A stretch of 64,000 nucleotides of DNA from Flammula alnicola (GCA_015499995.1 JADNRV010000140.1:62001-126000); one strand, 5' to 3'. Shown: positions 20,963 to 31,476, counted from the first letter of the stretch. Notes: a model not told the origin generated them from the sequence alone. Numbers and translations: made by a program.

Positions 20963-22360
20963 TCAGGATGACGGATCAATAGTCTGGATAAATGTCGAGT
21001 TGGAAGTGGAAGGCGCTGGCGGTGGCTCCTGCCAGTTCGAGGGGCGTGTAACCTGTAGCGGCCCTCCAAAACGTGTGTCCACAGATGCTTTCATTCCCGC
21101 GGGATGATAACCAATGTTCTCGTTGTTAGTGTAGACTAGACGTCCTGCGTTCTGTACAATGCGGCCGGCATTGATGTATTCTGTAACGACAAGACAGTCC
21201 CGAATGCGATGGTTGGGTCCTTTGCAAAAATAACACTCGTTCTGGGGTCGCAACGTTGGGGTAGAGTTCGCAAAGTTTGGTGGAAGAACTGGTCGGGGAG
21301 GTTGGATCTGTTGTTGCTGAACTGGCTGCAGCTGCGGCTGCCCAGGAGAAATGGGCGGATGAATGAAGTTCGTCATTGAGGCAGGCGCGACAAGGCAGAG
21401 CTTCATGTATGTCGCGGCATACATCGCGTCTGTCACCTTCATTCCATACAACTTCTTCGTCAGCTCCTCCATCTCGTCAACCGGCGCTGCCTTGGTTTTC
21501 TCCCGGCCCACCACCTTTGTCCTTACTTCATCCCTTGCCTTCGCCTTCGCCTTCGCCTTCACCTTCTTCCCTTTCTTCCCCTTTTTCTTCGACTTTCGAT
21601 ACTCCGCCTCACTATCTGTCTCCTCCTCGCTGCTTGACTCTGACTCCGACTCCTCCGACTCATCCTCTGATTCACTCTCCGACTCCTCCTCATCAGAACT
21701 ATCATCCCTCCTCTTCTTCTTGCCCTTCCTCATCTTCGCCTTTGCTATACGACTCGCAATGGGATTGTCCTCGGCTGCATCGAAATTGTCGTCCGAGAGA
21801 AGATAACGACCTGCTGTGAGAACCTCCTCAACACCTGGGACGGTCGTGCGATTGCGATTAGGGGAAATCGTGATAATGCGGGTGAGGATGCGGTCTCGGA
21901 TATCGTGAGGTAAGCCGAACCAAAAAAAACTGTTCATTTCTGTCTCGGTGATGACGTTCTTGTTTTTCAGCCACATCGCCATCGGTCGAAACTTCTCGTA
22001 GTACTTCACAAGTCGATTCTCCGTCTTCATCGACTTGCTCGCTGTCTCCGCCGTCAACTTTACCAAGGATTTGTTGGTGTAGTTCTCGCCTTTCTTTGCG
22101 CCTGGGTACTGATCCAAAATTGCTTGCTTCAGTGCTGAGTAACTCTTCGGAGACGTCGTGTACGCCGTCATCGATTTCCAGAACAACGCCACCTCCTTCG
22201 ACTTCACATATCGCACCACCCACGTTGCTTTCTCCTCATTCGTCAACCCCGCCGCATCCGCATGCTCCTCAAACTCCTCAAAAAAATCGTTCAACGTCTT
22301 CACATTGCCTTTATACTTTGGCGCCCGCTTGGAATCCTTCGGTGGCATCGGTGTCGTCAT
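20963..22360 (-). CDS. gag: Gag polyprotein of Ty3/gypsy retrotransposon
   Basis: This 465-aa ORF forms the capsid and binds RNA. The N-terminal half fits the retrotransposon gag fold (LNDFFEEFEEHADAAGL, KATWVVRYV, FRPMAMWLK, FFWFGLPHDIRDRIL). A very acidic/serine tract (about residues 220-255) and a lysine-rich tract (KKKGKKGKKVKAKAKAKA) follow. A CCHC zinc knuckle lies near residues 376-389 (CYFCKGPNHRIRDC). It ends ...TIDPSS and a TGA at 20963-20965; the frame stays open through the next seven codons into the pol ATG. The first methionine (22360) was taken as the start because the open leader frame upstream has no ATG. Confidence 0.93.
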   Translation of the reverse strand: MTTPMPPKDSKRAPKYKGNVKTLNDFFEEFEEHADAAGLTNEEKATWVVRYVKSKEVALFWKSMTAYTTSPKSYSALKQAILDQYPGAKKGENYTNKSLVKLTAETASKSMKTENRLVKYYEKFRPMAMWLKNKNVITETEMNSFFWFGLPHDIRDRILTRIITISPNRNRTTVPGVEEVLTAGRYLLSDDNFDAAEDNPIASRIAKAKMRKGKKKRRDDSSDEEESESESEDESEESESESSSEEETDSEAEYRKSKKKGKKGKKVKAKAKAKARDEVRTKVVGREKTKAAPVDEMEELTKKLYGMKVTDAMYAATYMKLCLVAPASMTNFIHPPISPGQPQLQPVQQQQIQPPRPVLPPNFANSTPTLRPQNECYFCKGPNHRIRDCLVVTEYINAGRIVQNAGRLVYTNNENIGYHPAGMKASVDTRFGGPLQVTRPSNWQEPPPAPSTSNSTFIQTIDPSS

Positions 22361-22972
22361 GATGTTAGCCAGTGGTGGGACAATAGCTTGTGTCGGTAAT
22401 GGTATAATAGGCGCTGTCCAGGTGAGGTCGTCTTGGTTCTCGTCGCTGCTGCTGCTGCTGATCTCGTCTCTGCTCTCGTTTTCGCTCGATCACTCGTCTC
22501 TAGGTTCGCTCGCTTGCTCTAGTTCTGTCCCGATATCCGTCAACTCGCTCAAATCACCCTCGCTCAAAAAACTCTCCGTTACTTCGCTTGCTTCGTGGAA
22601 CGGGGTCTCGTTGGCTGTCTCGTAGCCTCGTTCACTTTGTTGTGGAGTCTCTGGGATTGGTGCGGGTAGGACAGTGATGTCTGGGAACTTGTAACGTGGT
22701 CTAACTGGCAAAGGTGCGTGTTTCGCTGCTGGTGGATCGTTGGACGGTTTGTGATACCGATTTCTCAGTTCCGGATTGACCAATCCCTGTCGCAAAGGTA
22801 GTGATCGTGTTGGTGGAGTCGGTGCTTTCGTTTCTCTGCCTTTCCCTTTGTTCTTTGATGATTCTGTTGGCTCGGACAGATTCCGTCTGCTGCTGCCGCT
22901 AGGAGTCGACGAAATTTTCGAAAGGATGTAGGGGTATGGGGGTAGGGATTGAGGATTTGCAGAAGAGGCAAA
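22361..22972 (-). other. 5' leader of the gypsy element: open frame in phase with gag, broken by TGA
   Basis: From a TGA at 22973-22975 the minus-strand frame that leads into gag stays open for about 480 nt, with proline/serine-rich, protein-like sequence (KISSTPSGSSRR, NPELRNRYHKPSNDPP, LSEGDLSELTDIGTELEQ). It is cut once by a TGA at 22490-22492 (EPRDE-stop-SSENESRDE) and then runs into the gag ATG. No ATG occurs in it. It may be a decayed Gag N-terminus, a leader expressed by splicing or non-AUG initiation, or chance. Confidence 0.5.
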
Positions 22973-22992
22973 GTCAATTCCAATGACTTTGT

Positions 22993-23010
22993 CCTCTCGG
23001 GTGGGCTCCA
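22993..23010 (-). other. Primer-binding site
   Basis: Two bases after the 5' LTR, the minus strand reads TGGAGCCCACCCGAGAGG. It begins with the TGG expected to pair with a tRNA 3' CCA. The priming tRNA was not identified. Confidence 0.65.
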
Positions 23011-23012
23011 GA

Positions 23013-23309
23013 TGTGGGGACTGGCTAGTCCGCGAGTTCGTGAGGACAAAGACAGAACCGACACCACGTCGTTCTCGTCACGTCGTCGGATCGTAGATAG
23101 CTTCGCTCGCTCGCACGTAACACGTAGACAGAAATGGAATGGATATCTCGTATGTCTCGATACACAGTCGTACACCGTAAGATGATGAGCCCTCCGTCTC
23201 CTCGACGCCTCTCGTCTAAGGTAGCCCGCCACGAGGCGCGTGTATCTAATCTAATCTACGAAACCGTGACGTGCTGCTTTCCACGCGCAGGCGTTCTCCC
23301 CGCCCTACA
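23013..23309 (-). repeat. LTR (5' LTR of the element)
   Basis: This is the upstream LTR of the minus-strand element, 297 bp, with one difference (A for G within a CpG) from 16009-16305. It should hold the promoter of the element, but I see no clear TATA box in it. Confidence 0.95.
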
Positions 23310-23465
23310 CAGTCACAATAAAGTGTGGTACTTCACACATTTGTGTCTCTCTATACAAGTAAGCTGTGATGGCTCTTTGCTAATATGTAGGACAAACTCT
23401 TCTCATCCAGGAGTTTGTATGCAAACATAAGGCATCTATAACTGTAGGCTGGGGCAGTACTTTAC

Positions 23466-23620
23466 CCTCCTCCACCTATTCCTGGTGGACTCCATGGACT
23501 CCGCATAAAATTGGTGGAGTCTAGATGAACTCTGGATAGACTCCATATGGAACCAAAAAACACTGTACAACTCCACTATAAAAAAGTGGAGTCCATATGG
23601 ACTCCACCTGGACTCCTGTT
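23466..23620. repeat. GGAGTCCA palindrome cluster
   Basis: Repeated GTGGACTCCATGGACTCC-type words in both orientations flank an AT-rich core. The family is the same as, or very close to, that at 9237-9450. There is no coding potential. Confidence 0.5.
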
Positions 23621-23837
23621 ATGGTACTACATATTTACTATAATTAAACACTTCTCAATCTCTACTAGGCCATGCACGTATGCTAAAATGCATACCTTAA
23701 GTCTCGCATATGGATTTGCGCATCAAGAGTCATTGGAGCACAGCCACATGGTTAATGATGCAGCTGTGCTGCCATGCGCATGACTCGAGTCATCTTAACA
23801 AAGACATGCATCTTACAACCAGAAGGAACCACACACA

Positions 23838-24580
23838 TGTTGAACCTAGGAGAAGATAAGAAAAGGATACAGAAACTACTAAGACATTCCAGTACTTTCC
23901 TTAGAAATTAGTATATAAGAAGACCTGTAAATAGTTAGAATACATATCTTTTTACCCTCAATCAAACAGTGTGAACTAAGTCCAGAGAAAGATTCTCTTT
24001 GTCAACTTACCTTAAGCTTATTTATAATGTTTGGGCTTCCTCTCATTATAAGACCGACAGGGTTTCCTGTGGTCATAAGCTCATTTAAGTGCTAAAGGTA
24101 TAATTCTCATGATCAAACATCGATACTCAAGTGATTACTCATATCTTACTCATATATCTTATCTCGCTAACATTAGGAATTATATGCAGTTTTCAACATT
24201 GGTGGACACATTAGGAAATTGAGTAATTGACATAGCTTATTCAAATCTTCATCACATTCCCGCTACTTTAGGTCGATCATACCATGACTAGTCTATCTCC
24301 AATAATACTGGAGAATCAGGACCAGGAACTGAGTCAACTTATGGATCCACAAGTTGGAGATTACTCTCTTTTAGAAGACACTGAAATAGATTTACCAGAA
24401 CTTGAACAATTCAGTGAAGCTGTTTCAAATGAAGACATCATTGGAGAACCTGAAGATGTCAACATGAATGTTCCTACCTTCGCTACCCCTTACAAGCTTG
24501 CTGACAAGGAGGATCTTAGTGAAAGAAAGAAACTAGCTGTTATCTATGGTGCAGTGGCTTTTGGATATTCTTTTTTTTGA
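23838..24580 (+). mobile_element. Truncated LTR retrotransposon: 5' LTR, PBS and gag start
   Basis: An LTR of 361 bp (23838-24198) starts TGTTGAAC and ends TTTTCAACA, so its tips are inverted copies. It contains a TATATAAG box near 23913. One or two bases after it comes TGGTGGACACATTAGG, a typical LTR-element primer-binding site. An ORF at 24284-24580 (98 aa, MTSLSPIILENQDQELSQ...) has the acidic character of a gag N-terminus and ends at a TGA. No pol and no second LTR are present, so the element was truncated near 24590. Confidence 0.7.
24284..24580 (+). pseudogene. Gag-like N-terminal fragment, 98 aa
   Basis: The ORF starts 80 bases after the primer-binding site of the LTR at 23838. It is acidic (LLEDTEIDLPELEQFSEA, EDIIGEPEDVNMN) and ends in a hydrophobic run at a TGA. 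No zinc knuckle or capsid motif is visible. The assignment rests on its position. Confidence 0.45.
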
Positions 24581-24727
24581 AGGGAAAATGTTCAATTGCC
24601 AGTTGTATAAGGATATTGTCATGTGCAGTCCAGATATAGACAGGTTGTACCGTACATACACTCTTCACCCAATACTACTATGTGCCATGTCCATCTGAGT
24701 GCCTTAGGCCTGCTTGCCCAACCACAC

Positions 24728-25170
24728 CACAAGTACTTGGACTTTTAAGTCTGAGTCCCTGCAAGTATTCCCACAAATAAACTCGTAACTTTCCAATAAC
24801 ATTCATTTCTATATAAAACAAATATATTAAGGCACTTTATGATGTACAAAAGCCTTAATTTAATAGATAATGATTCATAATATTCTTTGTTATGGCTAGA
24901 AGTCATGTATCAGCTATATTCCACAATACTCACAAGTATTTTATCTTCCAAAACCAATACTTGGACTCTCAAAGGTTTTTTCCCATGAGTACTTGGATTC
25001 ACAAGTCTGAGTTTTTGCAAGTATTCCCACGAGTATAAACTCACAAGTACTTGCATAAGACTTGGAATCGTGCTCAGCCTTAACCAGAATGACTTTGGGA
25101 TCACTGATTGCTCGACTTCAACATCACAGTCACATTGTTCCTTGCCAGTCATAACATTTGTCATAACATT
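24728..25170. repeat. Direct repeats of an ACAAGTACTTGGA..CAAGTATTCCCAC unit
   Basis: A block at about 24728-24790 (ACAAGTACTTGGAC, AAGTCTGAGT, TGCAAGTATTCCCAC) recurs at about 24990-25045 with the same order. A third partial copy (ACAAGTACTTGCATAAGACTTGG) follows at 25045. They look like remains of a dispersed element. A short stretch of repeated TGCTA words follows at 25260-25390. Confidence 0.5.
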
Positions 25171-25423
25171 TGCCATATTTTCTGTGTTGTGTGAGCTATA
25201 TTGGAGCTTTCAGGTAGAGCAGTCTATGGTCTAGTAGCTCTCTCAAAGTGATATAGGTCTATGTAATGCTATGAGTATTTCGTGCAGCATGCTACCATGC
25301 TATCTGGTGCTACATAAATTTACTGAATTGCTACAAAGTGCTACAAAAAAGGTAGAAATCTACAGTGCTATGAGTGTTATCCATGCTATGTTGAGCTAGA
25401 TTGAATTTTGAATTTTTCCTGAT

Positions 25424-26020
25424 TAGTGTTGCCAAAGTTCAGTTCAGTCCGGTTCTTATCCCTCTTGGCCTGAACCGAGAACTGAACTGTTAGAAAATTT
25501 GCTGGACTGAACTGGACTGGACATAACTGCTTAGAACTGGTTCGAACTGCTGAACTGGTTAAAAAAAAACTGAAAAGCAGAAATAAATTAACTGTAAGTT
25601 CAGAAGATGTAAAATACACTCTTTTTCAATCAAAATGTAAATATTTCATCTTTTTCTGAGGTGTTCTGTGGGCAGAAATTAAAAATGTCATGAAGATTTG
25701 CATGTTCAGCACTAACTGACTACTTTTAAACTCTGGAACACATGCCGTGAAGCTTCTCAGAGAGTGTGTTTTGGCATCCCTCAAATGATTTTTACTTTTC
25801 TCTGTCATTTCTCAGTTGATTTCTGAGATTTTTCTTATTCTTGGAGGTCAGTTCTGACCGGTTCATAATTAGTTCAGGCATTTTAGCCAAATGTCTGAAC
25901 TGAGAACTGAACTCACAACAGAAATTCGAGAACTAAACAGGACTGAACTAAACTTTCAGTGTTTTGGTTCTGTCAGTTCTGGTTCTCTGCATCAGTTCAG
26001 AATGAACTTTGGGAACACTA
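25424..26020. mobile_element. 597-bp hAT-type MITE with perfect 8-bp target duplication
   Basis: The tips are TAGTGTTGCCAAAGTTCA on the left and the reverse complement of TAGTGTTCCCAAAGTTCA on the right. TTCCTGAT flanks it exactly on both sides (25416-25423 and 26021-26028). An 8-bp duplication with a TAGTG tip is diagnostic of hAT elements. The interior is rich in AACTGAACT/AGTTCAGTT words in both orientations and has no gene. Confidence 0.9.
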
Positions 26021-26289
26021 TTCCTGATGAAGGGTCATAACAGTCACAGTCAGTGCTTGATGGCATTGGGCATTGAGAAAGGAGATGATGGACCCATGTC
26101 AAGGAACCAGCAGAGAAGGTGGAGGTGTTGGCAGATAGAGGGCAGCAGCACTGGGCATGCTCAGTGCTGATCCCAGTGCTGAACCCAGTGGTAGATGCTG
26201 ACATGATGGCATACAGTCATCATATCCAGTCCAGTACATGCTGACTGATAGAAATCACATCAGCATTCCCTGGGCTGAACCCACACTTA

Positions 26290-26604
26290 GGGAAATGCAC
26301 GGGTTCAGATGACCTGCACATGTCACAGGTAAGGGTATCAATGGGTACAGGTATAGGTATGGATTCCGGTACCCATGAGCTTTAAAACAAGCCCCAGAAC
26401 ACCCAAAACGGTTAAGTTTTGGGTGAGATATTCTCAAAATGCTGAAATATTGCGAAATTGAGTATATCTCACCCAATTCTTGACCGTTTTGGCTATTTTG
26501 GGCCACATTTTGATGGGTATACCCGTGCGGGTCAGGATATAAGTTGCCACGGGTACAGGTATAGGTAGGCACTGAGATACCCGAGGGTTACCCGTGCAAT
26601 TCCC
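26290..26604. mobile_element. 315-bp Tc1/mariner-type MITE flanked by TA
   Basis: The tips are GGGAAATGCACGGGT and ACCCGTGCAATTCCC, each flanked directly by TA (26288-26289 and 26605-26606). Longer inner arms pair GGGTACAGGTATAGGTA (about 26343) with CGGGTACAGGTATAGGTAGG (about 26550) and TTTTGGGTGAGATAT with ATATCTCACCCAA. The TA duplication and size fit a Tc1/mariner miniature element. Confidence 0.85.
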
Positions 26605-26606
26605 TA

Positions 26607-27628
26607 TTCAGAGTCACACTTAAATTCTCGAGAATGAAATTTTATATTAGAGTAATAACACTTAAGTGTCAATAAAATTTTAGACTTGATATGCCAGCCT
26701 GGTTGGACTGGTCTGATCATTTTGCCATGCAAAGCAATGGCCCTCATCCCTCCAAGTTGATCTTGCTGGACATTCAAGTGAGCCTCCTGGGATGAATACA
26801 GCTCTTTGCTTCCTAATTTTTGAGTAACATTATTGAGAATAGTTACAAAACATATTAAATAATTCAAATTTGGTAGTACTCAAAATGTCTTCCAAAAGAG
26901 AGTGTGGAATGCTGCCTTCTCCAGTTTTGGGCCAATATCTACATGAGCAGCACTGTCCTAATTAGGTGACACCTGCCTATAATGCTAGTCTCGATGCAAA
27001 ACCATCCACGCACATGGTCGGTCTTGTACTAAAGTTGGATGCCCAACAGGGCAGTGTGGGAGTGTCACAGTGATTAGATCAAATTTGTAGTCTCAAGCAA
27101 AAATCAATTCAAATTTTGTAGTGGCTCCATCAAATACTAATGAATTGCCCAAAACTGACTCGTCGTTTTGAATCCTGCATCTATTCGCAACGAGGGGGTC
27201 AAATAAAAAATGAAAAATACAGTTCGATGCAATACATGCAGGAGAATAATTCTTTCCTTATAAGCTAAACGGCAAGTTTAACCAGAGTTGTGATATTTAA
27301 TGAAAAAGTCCAAACTTTACACTGTCCTGATGTCCAAGACTGAAAGAAGAATTTGGAACTGGAGAAACATCGGGCTCTGTCAATGTCAAGGATATGTTTA
27401 GAAAGGTCCATTTAATCGATTCAAAGTGATTAGAAGTCCAGGAAATTATCCGCCATCAAGTTATAACACTGTGAACAATGCAAGAATTAGGCAAAATTAG
27501 TGTCAAATGCCCGAGATTTCCTCATATCTATCTTTGCTATCTTCCAGAAGAAAATGGACAATGAGTGAACTAGTATTGAGTCTCTACATAATGCATTCAA
27601 TCTCTTGCCCACCTGCACAATTTTAACA
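26607..27628. other. No gene seen; AT-rich spacer before the pogo element
   Basis: Only short ORFs without codon structure are present. The 5' end of the pogo element must lie here, but I could not identify its terminal inverted repeat. CAGTGTGGGAGTGTCACAGT near 27052 is a weak candidate. Confidence 0.5.
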
Positions 27629-30009
27629 ATGTCTGAAGCCTCTACTACTCCTTCTGAACAGCCTCCTACACCAGAAATCGATACCTTGGACGTGAAGGCC
27701 CGCATCCAGCTTGCCATTAATGCTATAAGCAAGTCCCCACTAGGCACAAATGGTCTACCTAAGCTTTCTATCTGTGAAGCTTGTTGCACCTATAATGTCA
27801 AGTGCGGACAGCTCATGAGCTGCCTAAATGGCTTTAAAACCAGGCAACAGGCACACACCCATGAGCGTGCATTGTCAGAGGCAGAAGAGGAGGTCCTCGC
27901 AGAATGGACCAAGACGTTAGGCCACTGCGGAACCCCAGTTACACTTGATATGCTCAGGGAATATGCATCGGCAAGTTTATTAATTTTTGATCATATCTCC
28001 GATGCACTTTCTAATTACACATTTAATCATCAGGAGATAGCAGGAAAGAAGGTTGGCATTAACTGGCCTAGGAAATTTATGGAAAGAAGGTTGGCATTAA
28101 CTGGCCTAGGAAATTTATGGAAAGGCACCTGGAGTTGAAGATCAAGAGGACCACTGCTCTTGAGGAATGTTGAGCTCAATCATTAAACCCAATTGTCATC
28201 GCCGAGTTTTACGAGATGATTAAAGACTTGATCGAGGTGAGCCCTGGCAACCCTGAAAATGACCTCATTGACTAAAGCACATCTAATCTAGGAGTACAAG
28301 ATTCCAGTAGAAAATATCTACAATGCCAACAAGAAGGGGATTCAGCTTGGAGTTGGAAAGAGTCAGTCTTAAAACAAACCTTATAGATAAGACAATAATC
28401 GATTTGATATAATACAAGGTGTTTCAGCCATTGTTGACCACAATCAAAAGAATGTCCAGCAAGTTGAAAATGGCAATTGCGAAATGGTTGCAATCATTGA
28501 AACCATCTGCGCTGATGGTACATCTTTACCACTGTCAGTTATTTTCCAGGCAAAGTGTTGTGTACTCGAGTGGGGAAAGAAAAATCCATCCAATGCTAGG
28601 TAGAATTCTACTTGTATTTCAATAGTCTTAATTCTTTCTCAATTACTACATTGCTTAAACCCAGCATAATGATCTCGGAAAATGGCTGGACAGACAAAGA
28701 GCTTGGAAGCAAGTGGGTTGAGTGAGATTTTCATCCCATGTCCCAGGCATGCAACAAATTGAACAGATATCGACTCCTGATTCTTGACAGCCACAATTAC
28801 CACTGTACTTTCAAATTGTGTCGCTTCGCAGAATGGAACTGAATCATCGTCATCTGTTTACCTTCTCACACAACACATGCTCTGCAGCCATGCGACATTG
28901 GTGTTTTCAGTCTGTTATCTACAAGCTGGAAAACTTTGGTGAACTGCTTAACTCATGATGGGATCCCAATCACAAAGCTCAATTTTCTCAAGCACTATCA
29001 CATGGCACGACATAAGGCCTTCAAACCTTCTACTATTATTTCTGCATTTGCCAAATCTGGGATCTGGCCATTGAATCTGAATGCTATTCCGCTTGAAGCT
29101 TACGAACCTGCAAAGAACATGACTATGCAGGCAGCCATGCCCATATCATCTGATCTCACACCGCTTCTTGAAACTATCGAAGAAGAGTCTACCTCGCCCA
29201 ATCCTGCTACGTCTACCGATACATCCGAAACACCCTTGCAATCAGGTTCCTCAACCTCAGCTGTGACACTTTCAGCAAGATCAGCTATATCTGACACCTC
29301 CAACACATCTTCCTCATCCTCAGCGTCACAATGATATCGCTTGGTCAGAATCCCCCCACCCTTGCCACATACCGCAGGATGAGCAGACCTCTGCAAGCAG
29401 ATTGATCAGCTGCGAGAACTCCTTGATCGCACTCAAGACCAAATGGAGTGAGATCATGCTATCAAAACCTTGATGGTCAGGGAGAATGAGCGTCTGCGTC
29501 AAATTCTATACCACAAGGAATTCAGCAAAAAGAAGACTCACTCCTCATCTAACCCCCGCCATATGACCAGAGCCGAAAATCTAGATGAGCTTGCCTATGC
29601 CAAATGGAAAGGCATGTGGAAAGCAACATTGAAGGAAGCGGGGAAAGCTTTCAAAGCATGCCGCAAGTTGATCGAGGAAGCAGAAAAAGAGATAGTGCAG
29701 GAGAAGAAATGGGTAGAGCAGGAGGCGAAGAGACAGGAGCGTGACATGGAGAAGAAAAAAGATGAAGAGAAATTGGTGGAGCATGAGCGCAAAAAAGAGG
29801 AACACACTGTGAAGGCAGCAGAGAAGGCAGCAGCAACAGCAGCCGCAAAGGCAGAGAAGGAGGCAGCGAAGGCGGCCAAAGAACAAGAGAGGGTGAGGGT
29901 GAGGAGTGGGATGAGCCAGAGGCAGAGTCACTGCAGCAGGAAGTCAGGGGAATCATGGCGATACAGATTCAGAAGAGGACATGCTGGATCTGGAAATGAT
30001 AGCATTTGA
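27629..30009 (+). pseudogene. pogo/Tigger-type (DDE_1) transposase, broken
   Basis: The N-terminus (ATG at 27629) has a Psq-like helix-turn-helix (LSICEACCTYNVKCGQLMS) and a CENP-B/Tc5-type HTH (ALSEAEEEVLAEWTKTLG). The DDE core is split over frames: NANKKGIQLGVG (about 28320), VDHNQKNVQQVENGNCEM (about 28435), RYRLLILDSHNYHCTF (about 28765), LPSHTTHALQPCDIGVFS (about 28860) and FKPSTIISAFAKSGIWPLN (about 29020). A lysine-rich coiled coil (29470-29960) forms the usual C-terminus. Lesions seen are a 38-bp tandem duplication (28043-28118) that shifts the frame, a 52-bp palindromic insertion (28373-28424), stop codons, and loss of the first catalytic Asp (NAN where MDE is usual). Confidence 0.8.
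28373..28424. mobile_element. 52-bp palindromic mini-element inserted in the pogo gene
   Basis: AACAAACCTTATA...CGATTTGATATAATACAAGGTGTTT interrupts the transposase between GVGKS and the segment leading to VDHNQKN. A sister copy lies at 31424-31476 with the same centre (ATCGATTTGATATAAT), and both follow AGTC(.)TTAAAA. Confidence 0.65.
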
Positions 30010-31423
30010 TGATGAGTGGCAAATGCTAGGAAATATTTTATATGTCCCACCTGAGCACCCTCGCCCTTGACCCAAGCAGCCAACACTCTGCACAGTTGTT
30101 GTCGAGCCCCAATCTCAGGTTTCGGAGGAGCCGGGTGCAAGTGAACCTCCAACAGGTCATGAAAATGGGAGTTCTCGGCGGTATCCTAGATGCACAATGC
30201 AGAACACTTAGTTATTTTGTACAAGTATAAATGTAAATCATACATTACCTTGACTGGATGTGTTCCCAAAGTGTTGCAGTTGCGGGAGATGATGATACAA
30301 GCAGCACAAAGTGATAAGGAGGGAGCAGAGTCTTATCTCTGCGATCAAGGCACGTCACGTTTGCTCTGATTCCCACATGTGGCCTGTTTCCCTGTGAAAC
30401 TGGCATTTGGCAGTTAAATTATGTGTGTAGCGCAATTAGGACCTAACTGAGTTTGAAAACCTATACACATGTAAACAAAGCATCTGGCAGGAAATACATA
30501 GCTTTGTACTCCTTGGAAGATCGAGCACGGCAAAAAATTTCACTTTGTTCTCATAAAAATGTTGCTCCTACCTTCTTCAATGTGTCTGAAAAAAATGGAG
30601 ACTTTGCACACTTTTTTTGACCAAAAATGCGAAATTCTGCTCTGGGTGACCTTTCCTACATCCTGATTGCATACTTGCACATGAGAAAACATAGGATCAA
30701 GCCCCAAAAAATCCTGAGAATTCAGAGACACATGTAGAATTATATATTGAGGCTCAAATCTTAAAAAGTAAGACCCTGAAAATAGAGGAAAAATTGAAAA
30801 TTTTGCCTTGAATTTTCACTGGAAATTAAATCCAGTCAGTATGTAGCAAAGATTCCATGCAATTAATTTAGGCCATGTCTGTCAAATACAACCACATTTT
30901 ATTGGTAGTCTTTTCTTAAGGTCGCGCTTTGCGCGAGAGAAAAAATATGTGCATTTTGTGTGGACATGGAATTTGATGGTCCGAGATACATTGGGGTGCA
31001 AAGCGCTTGAGAAATTTTTGGATTTCTATGCTACAATAAACTAGCATCCATAATGGTACATTTTGCATAATTTATATTAATTTATTCTGCCGCTGAGAGG
31101 TTGTGTTGGGTTCTCTTTTCTCTCTCTCGATTTAATTTATTTAATTTTTATTTAATTTAATTAATTTTCCACATGAACTACAACTAATAGGTGAGCCCGG
31201 CATTTTGGGTACTCGCACAAAAAATATTCATTCCGGTCGGAAATAAAATCTGAGACTTGAGAAATAGCATGATGAGACATATGTCTATCAGTTTGCATAA
31301 AAAAATTAAGCAGACTTTATCAGTACAACATATAATCTCATGTGTAATCTGAAATGGCCTGTTTCAGGGTCGGATACCGTAATTGGGATGCTGATGAGGC
31401 GTTGGTGTTTCTTAGTCTCTTAA
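30010..31423. other. No gene seen
   Basis: This is AT-rich sequence with only short ORFs. A GGTCGCGCTTTGCGCGAG hairpin word occurs near 30920, and TTTAATTTATTTAATTTTTATTTAA near 31130 is low complexity. The 3' end of the pogo element should lie in the first few hundred bases but was not found. Confidence 0.5.
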
Positions 31424-31476
31424 AACAGACCTTATAAATCAAATGATAATCGATTTGATATAATATAAGGTCTGTT
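31424..31476. mobile_element. 53-bp palindromic mini-element, abutting the composite element
   Basis: AACAGACCTTATA at the left pairs with TATAAGGTCTGTT at the right, around an ATCGATTTGAT centre. It is the better-preserved relative of 28373-28424. Its right end touches the first base of the 37-bp inverted repeat at 31477. Confidence 0.7.

Larger units (their letters stand above)
16009..23309 (-). mobile_element. Full-length Ty3/gypsy LTR retrotransposon, 7.3 kb
   Basis: Two 297-bp LTRs (16009-16305 and 23013-23309), each TG...CA, enclose gag and pol on the minus strand. They differ by a single base in a CpG context (CACCGCG against CACCACG), which implies a very recent insertion. CAGT occurs directly outside both ends (16005-16008 and 23310-23313) and is the probable target duplication. 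A primer-binding site and a polypurine tract sit at the expected places. Protease-like, RT, RNase H and integrase domains are in the usual gypsy order. This is the best-preserved mobile element in the window and could be active. Confidence 0.95.

Noticed and set aside
22765..23232. 155-aa minus-strand ORF starting inside the 5' LTR
   Set aside because: The same LTR sequence gives a matching ORF at 15995; it is out of frame with gag and has no recognisable domain.
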